A stretch of DNA of 64,000 nt from positions 1-64,000 of the forward strand of contig NZ_FOCL01000009.1 of NCBI RefSeq assembly GCF_900110105.1, given 5' to 3'. The notes under the pieces are model-generated. The model saw only the letters and a list, made by a program, of their open reading frames with translations. It made no database searches and was not told the origin of the DNA. The stretch is from Mucilaginibacter gossypiicola (GTDB lineage Bacteria > Bacteroidota > Bacteroidia > Sphingobacteriales > Sphingobacteriaceae). The translations under genes and the position numbers were made by a program. Below, in pieces: positions 17,175 through 26,572 of the stretch (its first letter is position 1; each line of letters starts with the position of its first letter).

Positions 17175-17534
17175 ATGGCTACCGATATGCAAATATTTAT
17201 GCAGTTTATGAAAAGCACCCTGTTGCCACTGCCAGGTGTTACTCACAAAATGTGCTTTGATGACCCTGCTTTTTATGTTAATAACAAAATTTTCTGCAGC
17301 ATAAAAGAGAAAAAAGAACTATTAGGTGTCCATACCGTTGAGCGGGAAAAATGGATAGCGCTTGATCCGCATACCTTTTTTATTACCCCGCATTATCAAA
17401 ACTACAAATACATGCTGGTGAGGCTCGAAACGGTATCGCCCGATGACCTGAAGCAATTATTAATGACAGCATATCTTGCAAGGGCCACCAAAAAACTGAT
17501 CAGGCAATACGAAGAGATGATTGCAAATGAATAA
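17175..17534 (+). CDS. MmcQ/YjbR family protein
   Basis: A 119-residue protein of the YjbR fold, a double-wing relative of DNA-binding domains. Recognisable segments are LPGVTHKMCFDDPAFYVNNKIFC near the N-terminus, then WIALDPHTFFITPHYQNYKYMLVRL and the C-terminal LLMTAYLARATKKLIRQYEE. Members are small cytoplasmic proteins without an assigned biochemical role; DNA binding has been proposed from structure. It is convergent with a small membrane protein gene, 19 bases apart. Confidence 0.83.
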   Translation: MATDMQIFMQFMKSTLLPLPGVTHKMCFDDPAFYVNNKIFCSIKEKKELLGVHTVEREKWIALDPHTFFITPHYQNYKYMLVRLETVSPDDLKQLLMTAYLARATKKLIRQYEEMIANE

Positions 17535-17553
17535 AAGCCGATAAGGTTCAATG

Positions 17554-17739
17554 TTACGGCCTTATACCATTCAGCGCTTCGCGGTTAAGGTAAACGTAAA
17601 TTAAAACGCCAACAACTAATGCAGCCAGCACAATAAGTCCAACCTTTCCCTTTTTTTTATCCTGCCGTATAAGCCAAACCATAGCGGCAATTAATGGGAT
17701 AACAAAAACAATGTAAAAAATATATCCTGATGCGTTCAT
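17554..17739 (-). CDS. Small two-helix membrane protein
   Basis: A 61-residue protein with two predicted transmembrane helices (about 5-24 and 33-51) separated by a strongly basic loop RQDKKKGK, followed by a short tail. The charge pattern places the loop in the cytoplasm. No family is recognised. The gene follows tsaD in the same direction, but a G/C-run inverted repeat separates them. Confidence 0.6.
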   Translation of the reverse strand: MNASGYIFYIVFVIPLIAAMVWLIRQDKKKGKVGLIVLAALVVGVLIYVYLNREALNGIRP

Positions 17740-17750
17740 ATGCCCCCTAC

Positions 17751-17833
17751 CCCCCTAAAGGGGGAATGTTAATTTGTTATTTATATGTACTCCTAAACTT
17801 AAGCTATCCCTCCATAGCTCCCCCTTTAGGGGG
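17751..17833. repeat. CCCCCTAAAGGGGG inverted repeat pair
   Basis: CCCCCTAAAGGGGGA (17751-17765) and its exact complement (17819-17833) are 53 bases apart, and each copy is itself nearly palindromic. Additional C- or G-runs flank both. They lie between tsaD and the small membrane protein gene. The word resembles dispersed intergenic repeats in Bacteroidota genomes. Confidence 0.7.
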
Positions 17834-17841
17834 CCGGGGGG

Positions 17842-18843
17842 TTAAAAAGCCATCCTCGCCATCGGCGCAACGTCCTGCCCTATAAATTCGCCTTTCAGGT
17901 ATTTGTGATAACCTGCTATAGCTATCATGGCGGCATTATCAGTACAGTATTCCATTTTAGGAATAAAAGCGTTCCACCCGTTTTTTTCGGTCATGCCCTG
18001 CAGGCCTAATCTCAAACCTGTATTGGCCGATACCCCACCCGCCAAAGCTATATCTTTTATGCCATATGCCTGTGCCGCTTTTTGCAGTTTGTTAAGCAAA
18101 ATCGTAGCGATCCGCTTTTCTACCGATGCGCAGATATCCGCCATATTCTCGCTGATAAAATCAGGGTTTTGCGCCACGTTATCACGGATAAAATACAGGA
18201 TAGAAGTTTTTAAACCGCTAAAGCTAAAGTCATACCCGGGTATCTGTGGTTCCGGAAACTTATAAGCATCCGGGTTTCCCTGGCGTGCGTATTTATCAAT
18301 AAGCGGTCCGCCGGGATAAGGCAGGCCTAAAATTTTACTGGTTTTATCCATGGCTTCGCCGGCAGCATCATCAAGGGTTTGCCCTATGATCTCCATATCA
18401 AAATAATCCTTGACCAGCACAATTTGCGTATGCCCTCCCGATACGGTAAGGCAGAGAAAAGGGAAGGAAGGATTTTTATCGCCGATAAAATGTGCCAGGA
18501 TATGGGCCTGCATATGGTTGATATCAATGAGCGGGATGTTTTTTGCCAATGCAAAAGCCTTTGCAAATGAAACTCCCACTAAAAGAGAGCCTAAAAGTCC
18601 CGGACCGCGTGTAAAAGCTACCGCATCAATATCATTTTTGCTTACTTTTGCGTTCAATAATGCCTGCTGAACAGCCGGAACAATATTTTGCTGATGAACC
18701 CTTGAGGCTAACTCCGGGACAACGCCTCCATAGGCCTCGTGTATGGTTTGATTGGCAATAACATTGCTCATGATCACACCATCAACACAAACCGAAGCTG
18801 AGGTTTCATCACATGATGATTCGATTCCTAAAATTACGGGCAC
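17842..18843 (-). CDS. tsaD: tRNA N6-adenosine threonylcarbamoyltransferase
   Basis: A 333-residue TsaD, the enzyme that transfers threonylcarbamoyl from TC-AMP to A37 of ANN-decoding tRNAs, working with TsaB and TsaE. Key marks are the start ILGIESSCDETSASV, the metal-binding histidines H110 and H114 in NHMQAHILAH, TVSGGHTQ (ATP-binding), DDAAGEAMDK, LAGGVSANTGLR, and the acidic metal ligand in YCTDNAAM. Its length equals that of the bacterial family. It is divergent from tamB, with a repeat-filled spacer of 183 bases. Confidence 0.97.
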   Translation of the reverse strand: MPVILGIESSCDETSASVCVDGVIMSNVIANQTIHEAYGGVVPELASRVHQQNIVPAVQQALLNAKVSKNDIDAVAFTRGPGLLGSLLVGVSFAKAFALAKNIPLIDINHMQAHILAHFIGDKNPSFPFLCLTVSGGHTQIVLVKDYFDMEIIGQTLDDAAGEAMDKTSKILGLPYPGGPLIDKYARQGNPDAYKFPEPQIPGYDFSFSGLKTSILYFIRDNVAQNPDFISENMADICASVEKRIATILLNKLQKAAQAYGIKDIALAGGVSANTGLRLGLQGMTEKNGWNAFIPKMEYCTDNAAMIAIAGYHKYLKGEFIGQDVAPMARMAF

Positions 18844-18870
18844 GTATTTGTTAATTATTGATTTACTGAT

Positions 18871-18976
18871 TTAGTGAATTAGTGATTTATTAATGAGAAG
18901 CAAACTAATCCGTCTTAATAATTGTATAGGGATGGAGAAAAATTCACTAACTCACTAATTCGCTAACTCACTAATT
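18871..18976. repeat. TTAGTGA/TCACTAA short-word repeat cluster
   Basis: TTAGTGAATTAGTGA (18871-18885) is inverted with one mismatch at 18944-18958 (TCACTAACTCACTAA). CTAACTCACTAATT occurs twice (18947-18960 and 18963-18976). The cluster fills most of the tsaD-tamB spacer and ends next to the in-frame stop codon upstream of tamB. Confidence 0.65.
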
Positions 18977-18990
18977 AAAGGTGCAAAGTT

Positions 18991-21900
18991 ATTAAAAAAG
19001 TACTCAAAATATTCCTGGGCCTGGTATTGTTCATTTTATTGACATTGAGCATACTTTTACTCACGTTTCAGTTTAAGCCGGTACAAACCTGGGCTGCAAA
19101 AAAGGCAGCAGATTACCTTGCCGGCGAATTGAAGACAAAAGTTGGCATTCAGAGCCTTTATATCAGGCCATTCCGCTCGGTAGTAATTGAAGGGCTTTAT
19201 ATTTTAGATAAGAAACAAGACACTATACTAAGTACACCCAAACTGGCTGTTGATATTGATGATTTTTACCTTTTCAGCAGCATTAAACGCCGTACCATCA
19301 ACTTTGCCAATATCGAACTGGATAATGGCTCCTTCTATCTTAAAAAACAAAAGGACAGCACCACCAATCTTGCTTTTGTTATTGATTATTTTAACTCGGG
19401 CGATACAACCAAAAAGCCGGAGAGCAAGCCGTGGACACTAAACTTCGGCACCATAACCATCAACAACTTCCATTTCAGGTACAAGAACAGCCTGCGTGAT
19501 ACGGTGATAGCCGGCGTTAACTTTAACGACCTGGACGTGCAGCATTTCAGCACAGAGATACAGGGCATGGATTTAAAAAGCCACCTGTTTAAAGGCAATA
19601 TCAAAAGCCTGAGCCTGCATGAAAAAAGTGGCTTTACGGTAAAACACTTTGCATCGGATGCCACGATAGATACCAACCAGATTTTGTTGAAACACCTGGC
19701 CATTCAAACACCCCGATCAGACCTGAAAGATTTCTTTTGGATGAAATTTAAATCATTTGATGACTTTGACGATTTTGAGGATAGGGTGCACATGGATGCC
19801 AACTTTAAATCATCACACATTTCGTCATCAGATATCGCTTACTTTACAGGGGCACTTAAAAAAGTAAGCTTTGATTTGGGCATAGATGGACAGGCCAAAG
19901 GCTATGTAAACAACCTTAAAGCCAAAAAAGTAACCATTACCGGCGGACAGGCCACTTTTGTTAAAGGTGATTTTAACCTGCACAACCTTACCGATTGGGA
20001 CAACGCTTTCCTCGAACTAAAATTTGACCAGGTTGCCTCTAATAAAAAAGACCTTGATTACCTGATTAGCCATTTTTCGGGAACGCCAACAGATAAAGCC
20101 CCGGCCATACTTTCTAAATTCGGCAATTTCAATTTCACCGGCAGGTTTACCGGTTCTCAAAATGATTTTGTGGCTTACGGTGTTTTTAAAACTGCACTCG
20201 GTCGTTTTGATTCAGATATCAATCTTAAAATCGACAAAAACAGCCGCCCAAGCTATAGCGGCAGGATCAATACCTATGCATTTGATATGGGTACTCTGAT
20301 TGATGAAAAAGATCTGGGCCGTACCACATTTTCATCAACTATTACAGGCAGCGGCGACCAGCTTAAAAGCCTTACCGAAAAGATTGATGCCAAAATAGCT
20401 TCAGTTACCTATTCAGGTTATACTTATAATAAACTTACCCTTAACGGCACTTTTATAAACAGGCTGGCCAATGCACATATAACCATCAACGACAGAAATG
20501 TAAAGCTTGACCTGAAAGGCAAAGTTGACCTCAGGCCTACCCTGCCAACCTATGACCTTACTGCCGATATCAAAGACGCTAATCTGAATAAACTCGGCTT
20601 CACTAAAGATACTTTAACTATAAGCACACTGCTTAAAACTCAGTTTAAAGGCGATGACCTGGCTAACTTACAGGGCAATATTCTGTTTTCGCCGGCAAGG
20701 GTAGTCGATCCGCGGAACAATTATGCTGTCGATTCTCTTTATCTGTCGGCCGAAGGCATTGGCAACAACCGTACTATCGCTTTAAAATCTGATTTTGCGG
20801 ATGGCAGTATCAAGGGTAAGTATGACCTGGCAACGCTGCCATCGTATTTTAAAACCATTGTTAAAAAATATATCCCATCCATTAAAACAACAATTGTACC
20901 GCCCAAGCCTGAGGAGTTTGATTTTAACCTGAACCTGAAAAACCTCGATCCGCTTACGGCCATATTCCTGCCCGATCTGAAAATTCCCGACCAGGGAACC
21001 TTTGTCGGGCAATTTAACTCGGAGAAGAAAACAGCTACATTGTCGGGCTATATCAAAACACTTAAATACGGCAAAACCGTTTTCCATGATTTCATTATCG
21101 ACGAAAACACCACCGAAAGCATGCTGGGCCTCAACTTGTCGCTAAGACGGATTGACCTTACCGATAGCCTTTTCATTAAGGATATCAACATCACCAACTT
21201 CCTGAAAAACGACAGTCTTAACTTTAACGTTAAACTCTCCGATAAAAACGCAGTTAACCAGCTGGATCTTTACGGCCTGGTTGAATTTGGCCGCGATACC
21301 ACCGCCAAGCTAAAACTGCTTCCATCAGATGTAATACTGGAAAAAGAGAAATGGAAGATCCAGGAACAGGTACGAATCCGTTTACTGGACGGCAAAACCC
21401 AGGTATCGGGCTTTGAGCTTTCCAACGGACCGCAAAAGGTATTTATTGATGGGTTTATATCTGATAACCCTGCCGATCAGCTAAAGCTTTCGTTCCAAAA
21501 GTTCAACATGCGTACGTTTAACCAGCTTACACGCACTTCGGGCGTAAACTTAAAGGGCTATCTGGATGGCGATGTTAAAATGACCTCGGTACTCAAATCG
21601 CCGGGTATCGACTCACACCTAACCGTTGATTCACTTACCATGAATAAAACGCTGGTGGGCAATGTAAAATTAGTTACCACACTTGGTAATGATCGTAAAC
21701 AGGCCGATATTAATATGAATATCATTAACCGGGGACTCGAAACCATGAACATTGGAGGTACTTACTCTTTTGGCAAGGAAACCGATGATAACCTTGATTT
21801 TGATATCAAGATGAACCAAACCGAAGCCATCATATTTGAGCCCTTTATCAAAGACCTGGTTTCGAACGTAAAGGGACACGTTTCAACCGATCTGAAGCTT

Positions 21901-23475
21901 ACGGGCAAACCGTCAAATCCTCAGCTTAATGGTTCTGTTACCCTTATTAACACCGGCCTTACCGTTAACTACTTAAAAACAGCCTACACTGTTAATAATA
22001 AACTGGATGTAAACAACAGCATCATTAGCATTAAGGACATGGTTTTGAAGGATATTCATAAAGGCACAGGCACCGCCAACGGCACTGTGGATTTGAATAA
22101 TCTGTCGAACCCGGATATTAATGTTAGTCTTAAGGCTGATAACCTGATGGCCCTGAATACCACGTTTAAAGATAATCACCTTTATTTTGGTACAGCCTAT
22201 GGTACAGGCACGTTTAATTTCAACGGCCCGGTTGATAACATGAAGATTGATATTACCGCCAGCACTAACGCCGGAACAGTATTTAATATCCCGCTCAACA
22301 CCTCTTCAACCGCCAACGACTACGATTTCATTAAGTTTGTAAGTCACAGTGATACCGCCAAAGTTGCACCTAAAGTACGTGCATTTAATGGCGTTACCCT
22401 AAATTTTGATTTAAGCGCCGACGAAAAAACAATCGTAAAAATAGCTACAGATTATGGTCAGCTGGAAGGTAGTGGTGTAGCACGCAACTTAAAGCTGAAT
22501 ATTAACAGCCTGGGCGATTTTGAGATGTATGGTGACTTTTTAATATCCTCGGGTAAGTTTGAGTTTACTGCCAAAAACTTCATCAGTAAAAACTTTACGG
22601 TAAGTCAGGGTGGTACGATCAGGTGGACGGGCAACCCTTCAAATGCCGAGATAAACCTTAAAGCCCTTTATGAGGTACGTACCAGCAAAGCGCCGTTATA
22701 TACTGCTGCCGGTTTACAAACCCCAACCTCCGGGCAGCAAACGCTGGTACAGGCCGAACTGATCCTCACCAAATCACTGTTACAGCCCAATATCGATTTT
22801 GACTTTAACTTCCCTACCGACCCATCGGTTAAGGACGATCTGGCTACTTACCTTGCCGACGCGAATAACAGGAGCCAGCAGGCTATCAGTATTATTGTAC
22901 GCCGTAACTTTACATCAAACAGTAACAATTTAACCAACCAGGTGTTGGGAACTGCAGGCGAAGCCGTGAGCGAATTTGCATTTAATAAGCTTAACAGCCT
23001 GATTTCGCAATCAAACATCAAAAATTTCGATTTAAATATCCGTTCTTTTAATGAGGCAAGTGCTTCGTTGCGTTTCTTTGACAGCAGGTTATCATTTAAC
23101 GGAAGCTTATTCAGCAACAACGGGTCAAACGATATTTTCAATAATAATAACAGCAACCTGTTTAATCAGCGGTTTAATAACCTAACCAAAGACTTTGAGG
23201 CGCTGTATAAAATACGCCGCGATGGTAACTTAACGGCACGTTACTCGTACCGAGCCTTGAATAACGTAACACTAAGCAGCCTCACAGACGTGCTGGCCCC
23301 GCAATATGTTAATGGCTTTGGTTTGGTTTATCAACGTGATTTTGACACTTTTGGAGAGTTTATCCGCAATATATTCAGGCAAAGCCGCCGCAAAACTACA
23401 CCGGTTAATCCTGCACCAATTCCCACATCAACCACAACTCCGGCAACCAAACCGGATGAAGATGATGACCAGTAA
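18991..23475 (+). CDS. tamB: TamB-like translocation and assembly module protein
   Basis: A protein of about 1490 residues of the TamB/DUF490 family: a single N-terminal membrane anchor, a very long repetitive beta region (periplasmic bridge) and a conserved C-terminal TamB domain (about 1080-1450, with GDFLISSGKFEFTAKNFISKNFTVSQGG and IRWTGNPSNAEINLKALYEV). It is thought to span the periplasm and aid outer-membrane protein assembly or lipid transport. No ATG lies near the start. TTG at 19027 would remove the basic end of the anchor. In-frame ATT at 18991 gives IKKVLKIFLGLVLF, a normal anchor, and the frame is closed by TAA at 18976. I therefore place the start at 18991, with low certainty. 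The partner TamA is not adjacent. Confidence 0.9.
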   Translation: MKKVLKIFLGLVLFILLTLSILLLTFQFKPVQTWAAKKAADYLAGELKTKVGIQSLYIRPFRSVVIEGLYILDKKQDTILSTPKLAVDIDDFYLFSSIKRRTINFANIELDNGSFYLKKQKDSTTNLAFVIDYFNSGDTTKKPESKPWTLNFGTITINNFHFRYKNSLRDTVIAGVNFNDLDVQHFSTEIQGMDLKSHLFKGNIKSLSLHEKSGFTVKHFASDATIDTNQILLKHLAIQTPRSDLKDFFWMKFKSFDDFDDFEDRVHMDANFKSSHISSSDIAYFTGALKKVSFDLGIDGQAKGYVNNLKAKKVTITGGQATFVKGDFNLHNLTDWDNAFLELKFDQVASNKKDLDYLISHFSGTPTDKAPAILSKFGNFNFTGRFTGSQNDFVAYGVFKTALGRFDSDINLKIDKNSRPSYSGRINTYAFDMGTLIDEKDLGRTTFSSTITGSGDQLKSLTEKIDAKIASVTYSGYTYNKLTLNGTFINRLANAHITINDRNVKLDLKGKVDLRPTLPTYDLTADIKDANLNKLGFTKDTLTISTLLKTQFKGDDLANLQGNILFSPARVVDPRNNYAVDSLYLSAEGIGNNRTIALKSDFADGSIKGKYDLATLPSYFKTIVKKYIPSIKTTIVPPKPEEFDFNLNLKNLDPLTAIFLPDLKIPDQGTFVGQFNSEKKTATLSGYIKTLKYGKTVFHDFIIDENTTESMLGLNLSLRRIDLTDSLFIKDINITNFLKNDSLNFNVKLSDKNAVNQLDLYGLVEFGRDTTAKLKLLPSDVILEKEKWKIQEQVRIRLLDGKTQVSGFELSNGPQKVFIDGFISDNPADQLKLSFQKFNMRTFNQLTRTSGVNLKGYLDGDVKMTSVLKSPGIDSHLTVDSLTMNKTLVGNVKLVTTLGNDRKQADINMNIINRGLETMNIGGTYSFGKETDDNLDFDIKMNQTEAIIFEPFIKDLVSNVKGHVSTDLKLTGKPSNPQLNGSVTLINTGLTVNYLKTAYTVNNKLDVNNSIISIKDMVLKDIHKGTGTANGTVDLNNLSNPDINVSLKADNLMALNTTFKDNHLYFGTAYGTGTFNFNGPVDNMKIDITASTNAGTVFNIPLNTSSTANDYDFIKFVSHSDTAKVAPKVRAFNGVTLNFDLSADEKTIVKIATDYGQLEGSGVARNLKLNINSLGDFEMYGDFLISSGKFEFTAKNFISKNFTVSQGGTIRWTGNPSNAEINLKALYEVRTSKAPLYTAAGLQTPTSGQQTLVQAELILTKSLLQPNIDFDFNFPTDPSVKDDLATYLADANNRSQQAISIIVRRNFTSNSNNLTNQVLGTAGEAVSEFAFNKLNSLISQSNIKNFDLNIRSFNEASASLRFFDSRLSFNGSLFSNNGSNDIFNNNNSNLFNQRFNNLTKDFEALYKIRRDGNLTARYSYRALNNVTLSSLTDVLAPQYVNGFGLVYQRDFDTFGEFIRNIFRQSRRKTTPVNPAPIPTSTTTPATKPDEDDDQ

Positions 23476-23526
23476 ACTGAAAGCAGAAAGCTGAAAGCCA
23501 AAAGTCTTTCAGTTTAAAAATAAAAA

Positions 23527-23625
23527 AACGTCATTGCGAGGCACGAAGCAATCCCCAACTGGCAGAGGAGCCATGCAAGTCCGCTCTGTAAAGTAAGGGA
23601 TTGCTTCGTGCCTCGCAATGACGTT
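23527..23625. repeat. Perfect 29-base inverted repeat
   Basis: Arms 23527-23555 and 23597-23625 are perfectly complementary over 29 bases, with a 41-base loop. The core is CATTGCGAGGCACGAAGCAA. It lies between the convergent tamB and ribBA genes. The size and perfect pairing fit a miniature dispersed repeat (REP-like); a terminator with a separate T-tract lies beside it. Confidence 0.8.
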
Positions 23626-23680
23626 GGGGATATATCAGTTTTGTTGAACCATTTTTAAAACGACTTCTCACGAAATACAT

Positions 23681-23719
23681 AATAAAAGGCTTAAAGCAGA
23701 TCGCTTTAAGCCTTTTATT
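23681..23719. terminator. Bidirectional terminator between tamB and ribBA
   Basis: AATAAAAGGCTTAAAGC (23681-23697) and its exact complement (23703-23719) form a 17-base stem with a 5-base loop. A/T runs at the base provide U-tails on both strands. It is 57 bases past the ribBA stop codon. Confidence 0.8.
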
Positions 23720-23776
23720 ATAAAATTATTTATTTCGCTTTCGGCTTTTAGCCTTGAGCTTTAAGCTTCAAAAAAA

Positions 23777-24982
23777 TCAATGATCACGCATAATGGCATG
23801 GTCCATCTTGTCTCGCTTGGTGCGCAGATAAGCTTCATTATGTGGGTTTGATGCAATTTCGATAGGCACATTTTCAACTACCTCCAAACCATAGCCGATA
23901 AGGCCGGCACGTTTTTTAGGATTGTTGCTCATCAGGCGCATTTTGGTAATACCAAGGCTGCGCAGGATCTGCGCGCCTATACCATAATCACGCTGGTCCA
24001 TTTTAAAGCCAAGCTTCAGGTTGGCATCAACGGTATCGTAGCCGTTTTCCTGCAAGTGATACGCTCTTAATTTATTGATCAGGCCAATACCACGGCCTTC
24101 CTGGTTCATATAAACTATAGCACCTTTCCCTTCCTTACTGATCATCTCCATTGCTTTATGCAACTGCGGACCGCAATCGCAACGGCATGAGCCAAAAATA
24201 TCTCCCGTCATACATGAGCTATGCACACGAACCAAAATAGGCTCACCGGGCTCCCAGGTGCCTTTTACCAGGGCAAGGTGATTTTCGCCGGTATCAACCT
24301 GTGTGTAGGCTATCATATCAAAATCGCCCCATTCGGTAGGCATCTTAACTGCAACCTCACGTTTTACCATTGATTCATGCTCCAAACGGTAAGCGATCAA
24401 ATCTTTGATTGATACAATTTTGAGGTTAAATTCTTTAGCTATCTCCAGCAAATCAGGCAAACGGGCCATTTCGCCATCTTCCTTCATAATTTCGCAGATA
24501 ACGCCTGCGGGTTCCATTCCGGCTAAAACAGCCAGGTCAATAGCCGCTTCGGTATGCCCGGTACGCCTCAATACACCGCCATCCTTAGCTATCAGTGGAA
24601 AAATATGTCCCGGGCGACCAAGATCTTCGGGCTTAGTAGCCGGATCAATAAGCGCAAGGGTGGTTTTTGACCTGTCACTTGCAGAAATGCCTGTAGTACA
24701 GCCATGACCAAGCAAATCCACAGAAACTGTAAAATTAGTTTCGTGTGATGTGGTATTGTGGCTTACCATCGGCATCAGATCAAGCTCACGTGCCCGTTGC
24801 GCTGTAATAGGGGCGCAAACCAGACCGCGGCCATGGCGAACCATGAAATTGATTGTTTCGGGGGTGGCATTGCGGGCGGCTGTTAAAAAGTCGCCCTCGT
24901 TTTCACGATCTTCGTCATCAACTACGATAATTGTTTTACCTGCTTTGATTTCTTCAATCGCTTCCTGTATGGTGTTTAACAT
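23777..24982 (-). CDS. ribBA: Bifunctional DHBP synthase / GTP cyclohydrolase II
   Basis: A 401-residue fusion catalysing the two entry steps of riboflavin synthesis. Residues 1-200 are RibB: DDEDRENEGD (acidic metal/substrate loop), GLVCAPIT, and TGISASDRSKT with the catalytic area; RTGHTEAAIDL follows. Residues 205-401 are RibA, with zinc cysteines in HSSCMTGDIFGSCRCDCG and the GTP site NQEGRGIGL. A -7-like TAAATTTG at 25031-25038 lies 50 bases upstream, and AAGGAAG before ATG is a good ribosome site. I saw no FMN riboswitch in the leader. Upstream on the same strand are the LptF/G and START-like genes. Confidence 0.97.
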   Translation of the reverse strand: MLNTIQEAIEEIKAGKTIIVVDDEDRENEGDFLTAARNATPETINFMVRHGRGLVCAPITAQRARELDLMPMVSHNTTSHETNFTVSVDLLGHGCTTGISASDRSKTTLALIDPATKPEDLGRPGHIFPLIAKDGGVLRRTGHTEAAIDLAVLAGMEPAGVICEIMKEDGEMARLPDLLEIAKEFNLKIVSIKDLIAYRLEHESMVKREVAVKMPTEWGDFDMIAYTQVDTGENHLALVKGTWEPGEPILVRVHSSCMTGDIFGSCRCDCGPQLHKAMEMISKEGKGAIVYMNQEGRGIGLINKLRAYHLQENGYDTVDANLKLGFKMDQRDYGIGAQILRSLGITKMRLMSNNPKKRAGLIGYGLEVVENVPIEIASNPHNEAYLRTKRDKMDHAIMRDH

Positions 24983-25030
24983 TATTTACTTCCTTGTTGG
25001 GTAGCGCCTAAACGCTTGTTTAATCTAAAT

Positions 25031-25038
25031 CAAATTTA
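25031..25038 (-). promoter_or_regulatory. Candidate -7 element for ribBA
   Basis: Minus-strand TAAATTTG fits TAnnTTTG and would start transcription about 40 bases before the ribBA ATG. No -33 TTTG at 19 bases is present, so it may be weak or fortuitous. Confidence 0.35.
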
Positions 25039-25117
25039 ACGCATATTACCATGACTTGGGTCGGCGTTGTGTAAAATGATATTCCTTGTTATAATATGGC
25101 GTTTATTAAATATACCG

Positions 25118-26572
25118 CTAATGCGTGTGGCGGGTTGCCTTGGCCTTAAATTTTGCCGTTACACGATTTATAAAACGCTTGTAAATCTCCATGTCAAACA
25201 AAGCCGAATCTGTAGCCGCCTTATACGAAAGGAATAAACCTATGGGCAACAACGTAATAATAGAAATCCACATCCCCAGGTACTTATTAATATCTCCACC
25301 TTTAACTGATTTTTCGCCGATGGTGGTAATGATATAGTAGATGAGGAAAAACACTACCGAAACCACTACCGGTAAACCCAAACCTCCCTTACGGATGATG
25401 GAGCCCAATGGTGCGCCAATTAAAAACAGTACCAAACAGGCAACAGAAAGGTTATATTTTTTCTGATACTCTACAAAATATCTGCGGATGTTTTCCGAAT
25501 CGCCTTTATACCTGTCGCTCCGATTTTTGATCACGTCCTTGATCGACCTTATTTCAGAAGCGGCACTGCTTAAACTCATTTGCTGCTCGGATAAGGAAAG
25601 GCCCTGAAAGGCATCTTTTTTAGGGTCAAACGTCTTATAATTTTTAATAGCCTTTGATTGTGTGGGTATTGAATAGTATTTGATATATGGTGTAACCAGT
25701 TTATAATTCACCATTACATTACTATCAACAGAATGCTGAGACGAATCGAGATAATGGCGCAATTGCCTGATATTCATCATCTGCGATGCTGTTTTAAACT
25801 CGCTTTCATTAGTACGGGCAAGCTTAAAACCCGAAAGATCAAACTTGGTTTCAGTTTCCTTAAAGCGCTGACGAAGCAGGCGCTGCCGGGTGTTATAGGT
25901 TGCGTTCTCGGAAGCGGTTTCTTCATATCTAACCCCATCCTTTAAACGCAATACCAGGTATTTGTCGCCCATGGTACGGAACATGGTACCTTCCCTGGCC
26001 AAAATTACTGTATTGTTGTTATCACCGTTCAGGCTTTTTTGATAGATCATGATATCGTACAAACGCTGCCCGTCAGGGTCTTTACGTTTTACACGGATTG
26101 TGTAGCCGGGAAAGCTGGTACTGAACACCCCCTCAGGCAGCAGATCGGCCGATTTCTGCTTACGTGCATCATACAGCAGCGAATAATATTTCAGGTTGGC
26201 TACCGGCAGCATATAGTCCGAAAAAAAGAACGCAGCAACACTAAGGATAGTAATGATGACGATCATGGGGTACATGGCGCGCTTTAATGAAATACCGGCA
26301 GCTTTGATTGCTACCAGCTCATAATTTTCACCAAGTGCACCATAAGTCATAATAGTCGACAGCAGTATCGATAACGGCAAAGCCATCTGAACGTTGGTTG
26401 CCGAATTATACATCATGAGCTCCAGTATGGTATACCATGCAAAGCCTTTGCCAATAAGATCGTCAATGTATTTAAACAAAAACAACATCAGCAATACAAA
26501 CATCACGATGAAAAGCGTAACCAAAAAGGGCCTTATGAATGATTTAAGGAGTAAAAGGTGGATCTTCTTCAT
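25118..26572 (-). CDS. LptF/LptG family permease (YjgP/YjgQ)
   Basis: A 484-residue integral membrane protein of the LPS export ABC transporter LptB2FG. It has the expected layout: N-terminal helices (KKIHLLLLKSFIRPFLVTLFIVMF...), a pair around ILELMMYNSATNVQMALPLSILLSTIMTYG with the coupling-helix region LGENYELVAIKAAGISLKRA, a large periplasmic beta-jellyroll (about 130-330), then C-terminal helices (SVACLVLFLIGAPLGSIIRKGGLGLPVV). It moves lipopolysaccharide from the inner membrane. It cannot be assigned to F or G from sequence alone. ATG 26572 is used because the upstream in-frame start is a TTG. Confidence 0.9.
   Translation of the reverse strand: MKKIHLLLLKSFIRPFLVTLFIVMFVLLMLFLFKYIDDLIGKGFAWYTILELMMYNSATNVQMALPLSILLSTIMTYGALGENYELVAIKAAGISLKRAMYPMIVIITILSVAAFFFSDYMLPVANLKYYSLLYDARKQKSADLLPEGVFSTSFPGYTIRVKRKDPDGQRLYDIMIYQKSLNGDNNNTVILAREGTMFRTMGDKYLVLRLKDGVRYEETASENATYNTRQRLLRQRFKETETKFDLSGFKLARTNESEFKTASQMMNIRQLRHYLDSSQHSVDSNVMVNYKLVTPYIKYYSIPTQSKAIKNYKTFDPKKDAFQGLSLSEQQMSLSSAASEIRSIKDVIKNRSDRYKGDSENIRRYFVEYQKKYNLSVACLVLFLIGAPLGSIIRKGGLGLPVVVSVVFFLIYYIITTIGEKSVKGGDINKYLGMWISIITLLPIGLFLSYKAATDSALFDMEIYKRFINRVTAKFKAKATRHTH

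Noticed and set aside
24983..25117. FMN riboswitch before ribBA
   Set aside because: I looked for the conserved six-helix RFN signature words in the leader; the 135-base space is too short and lacks them.
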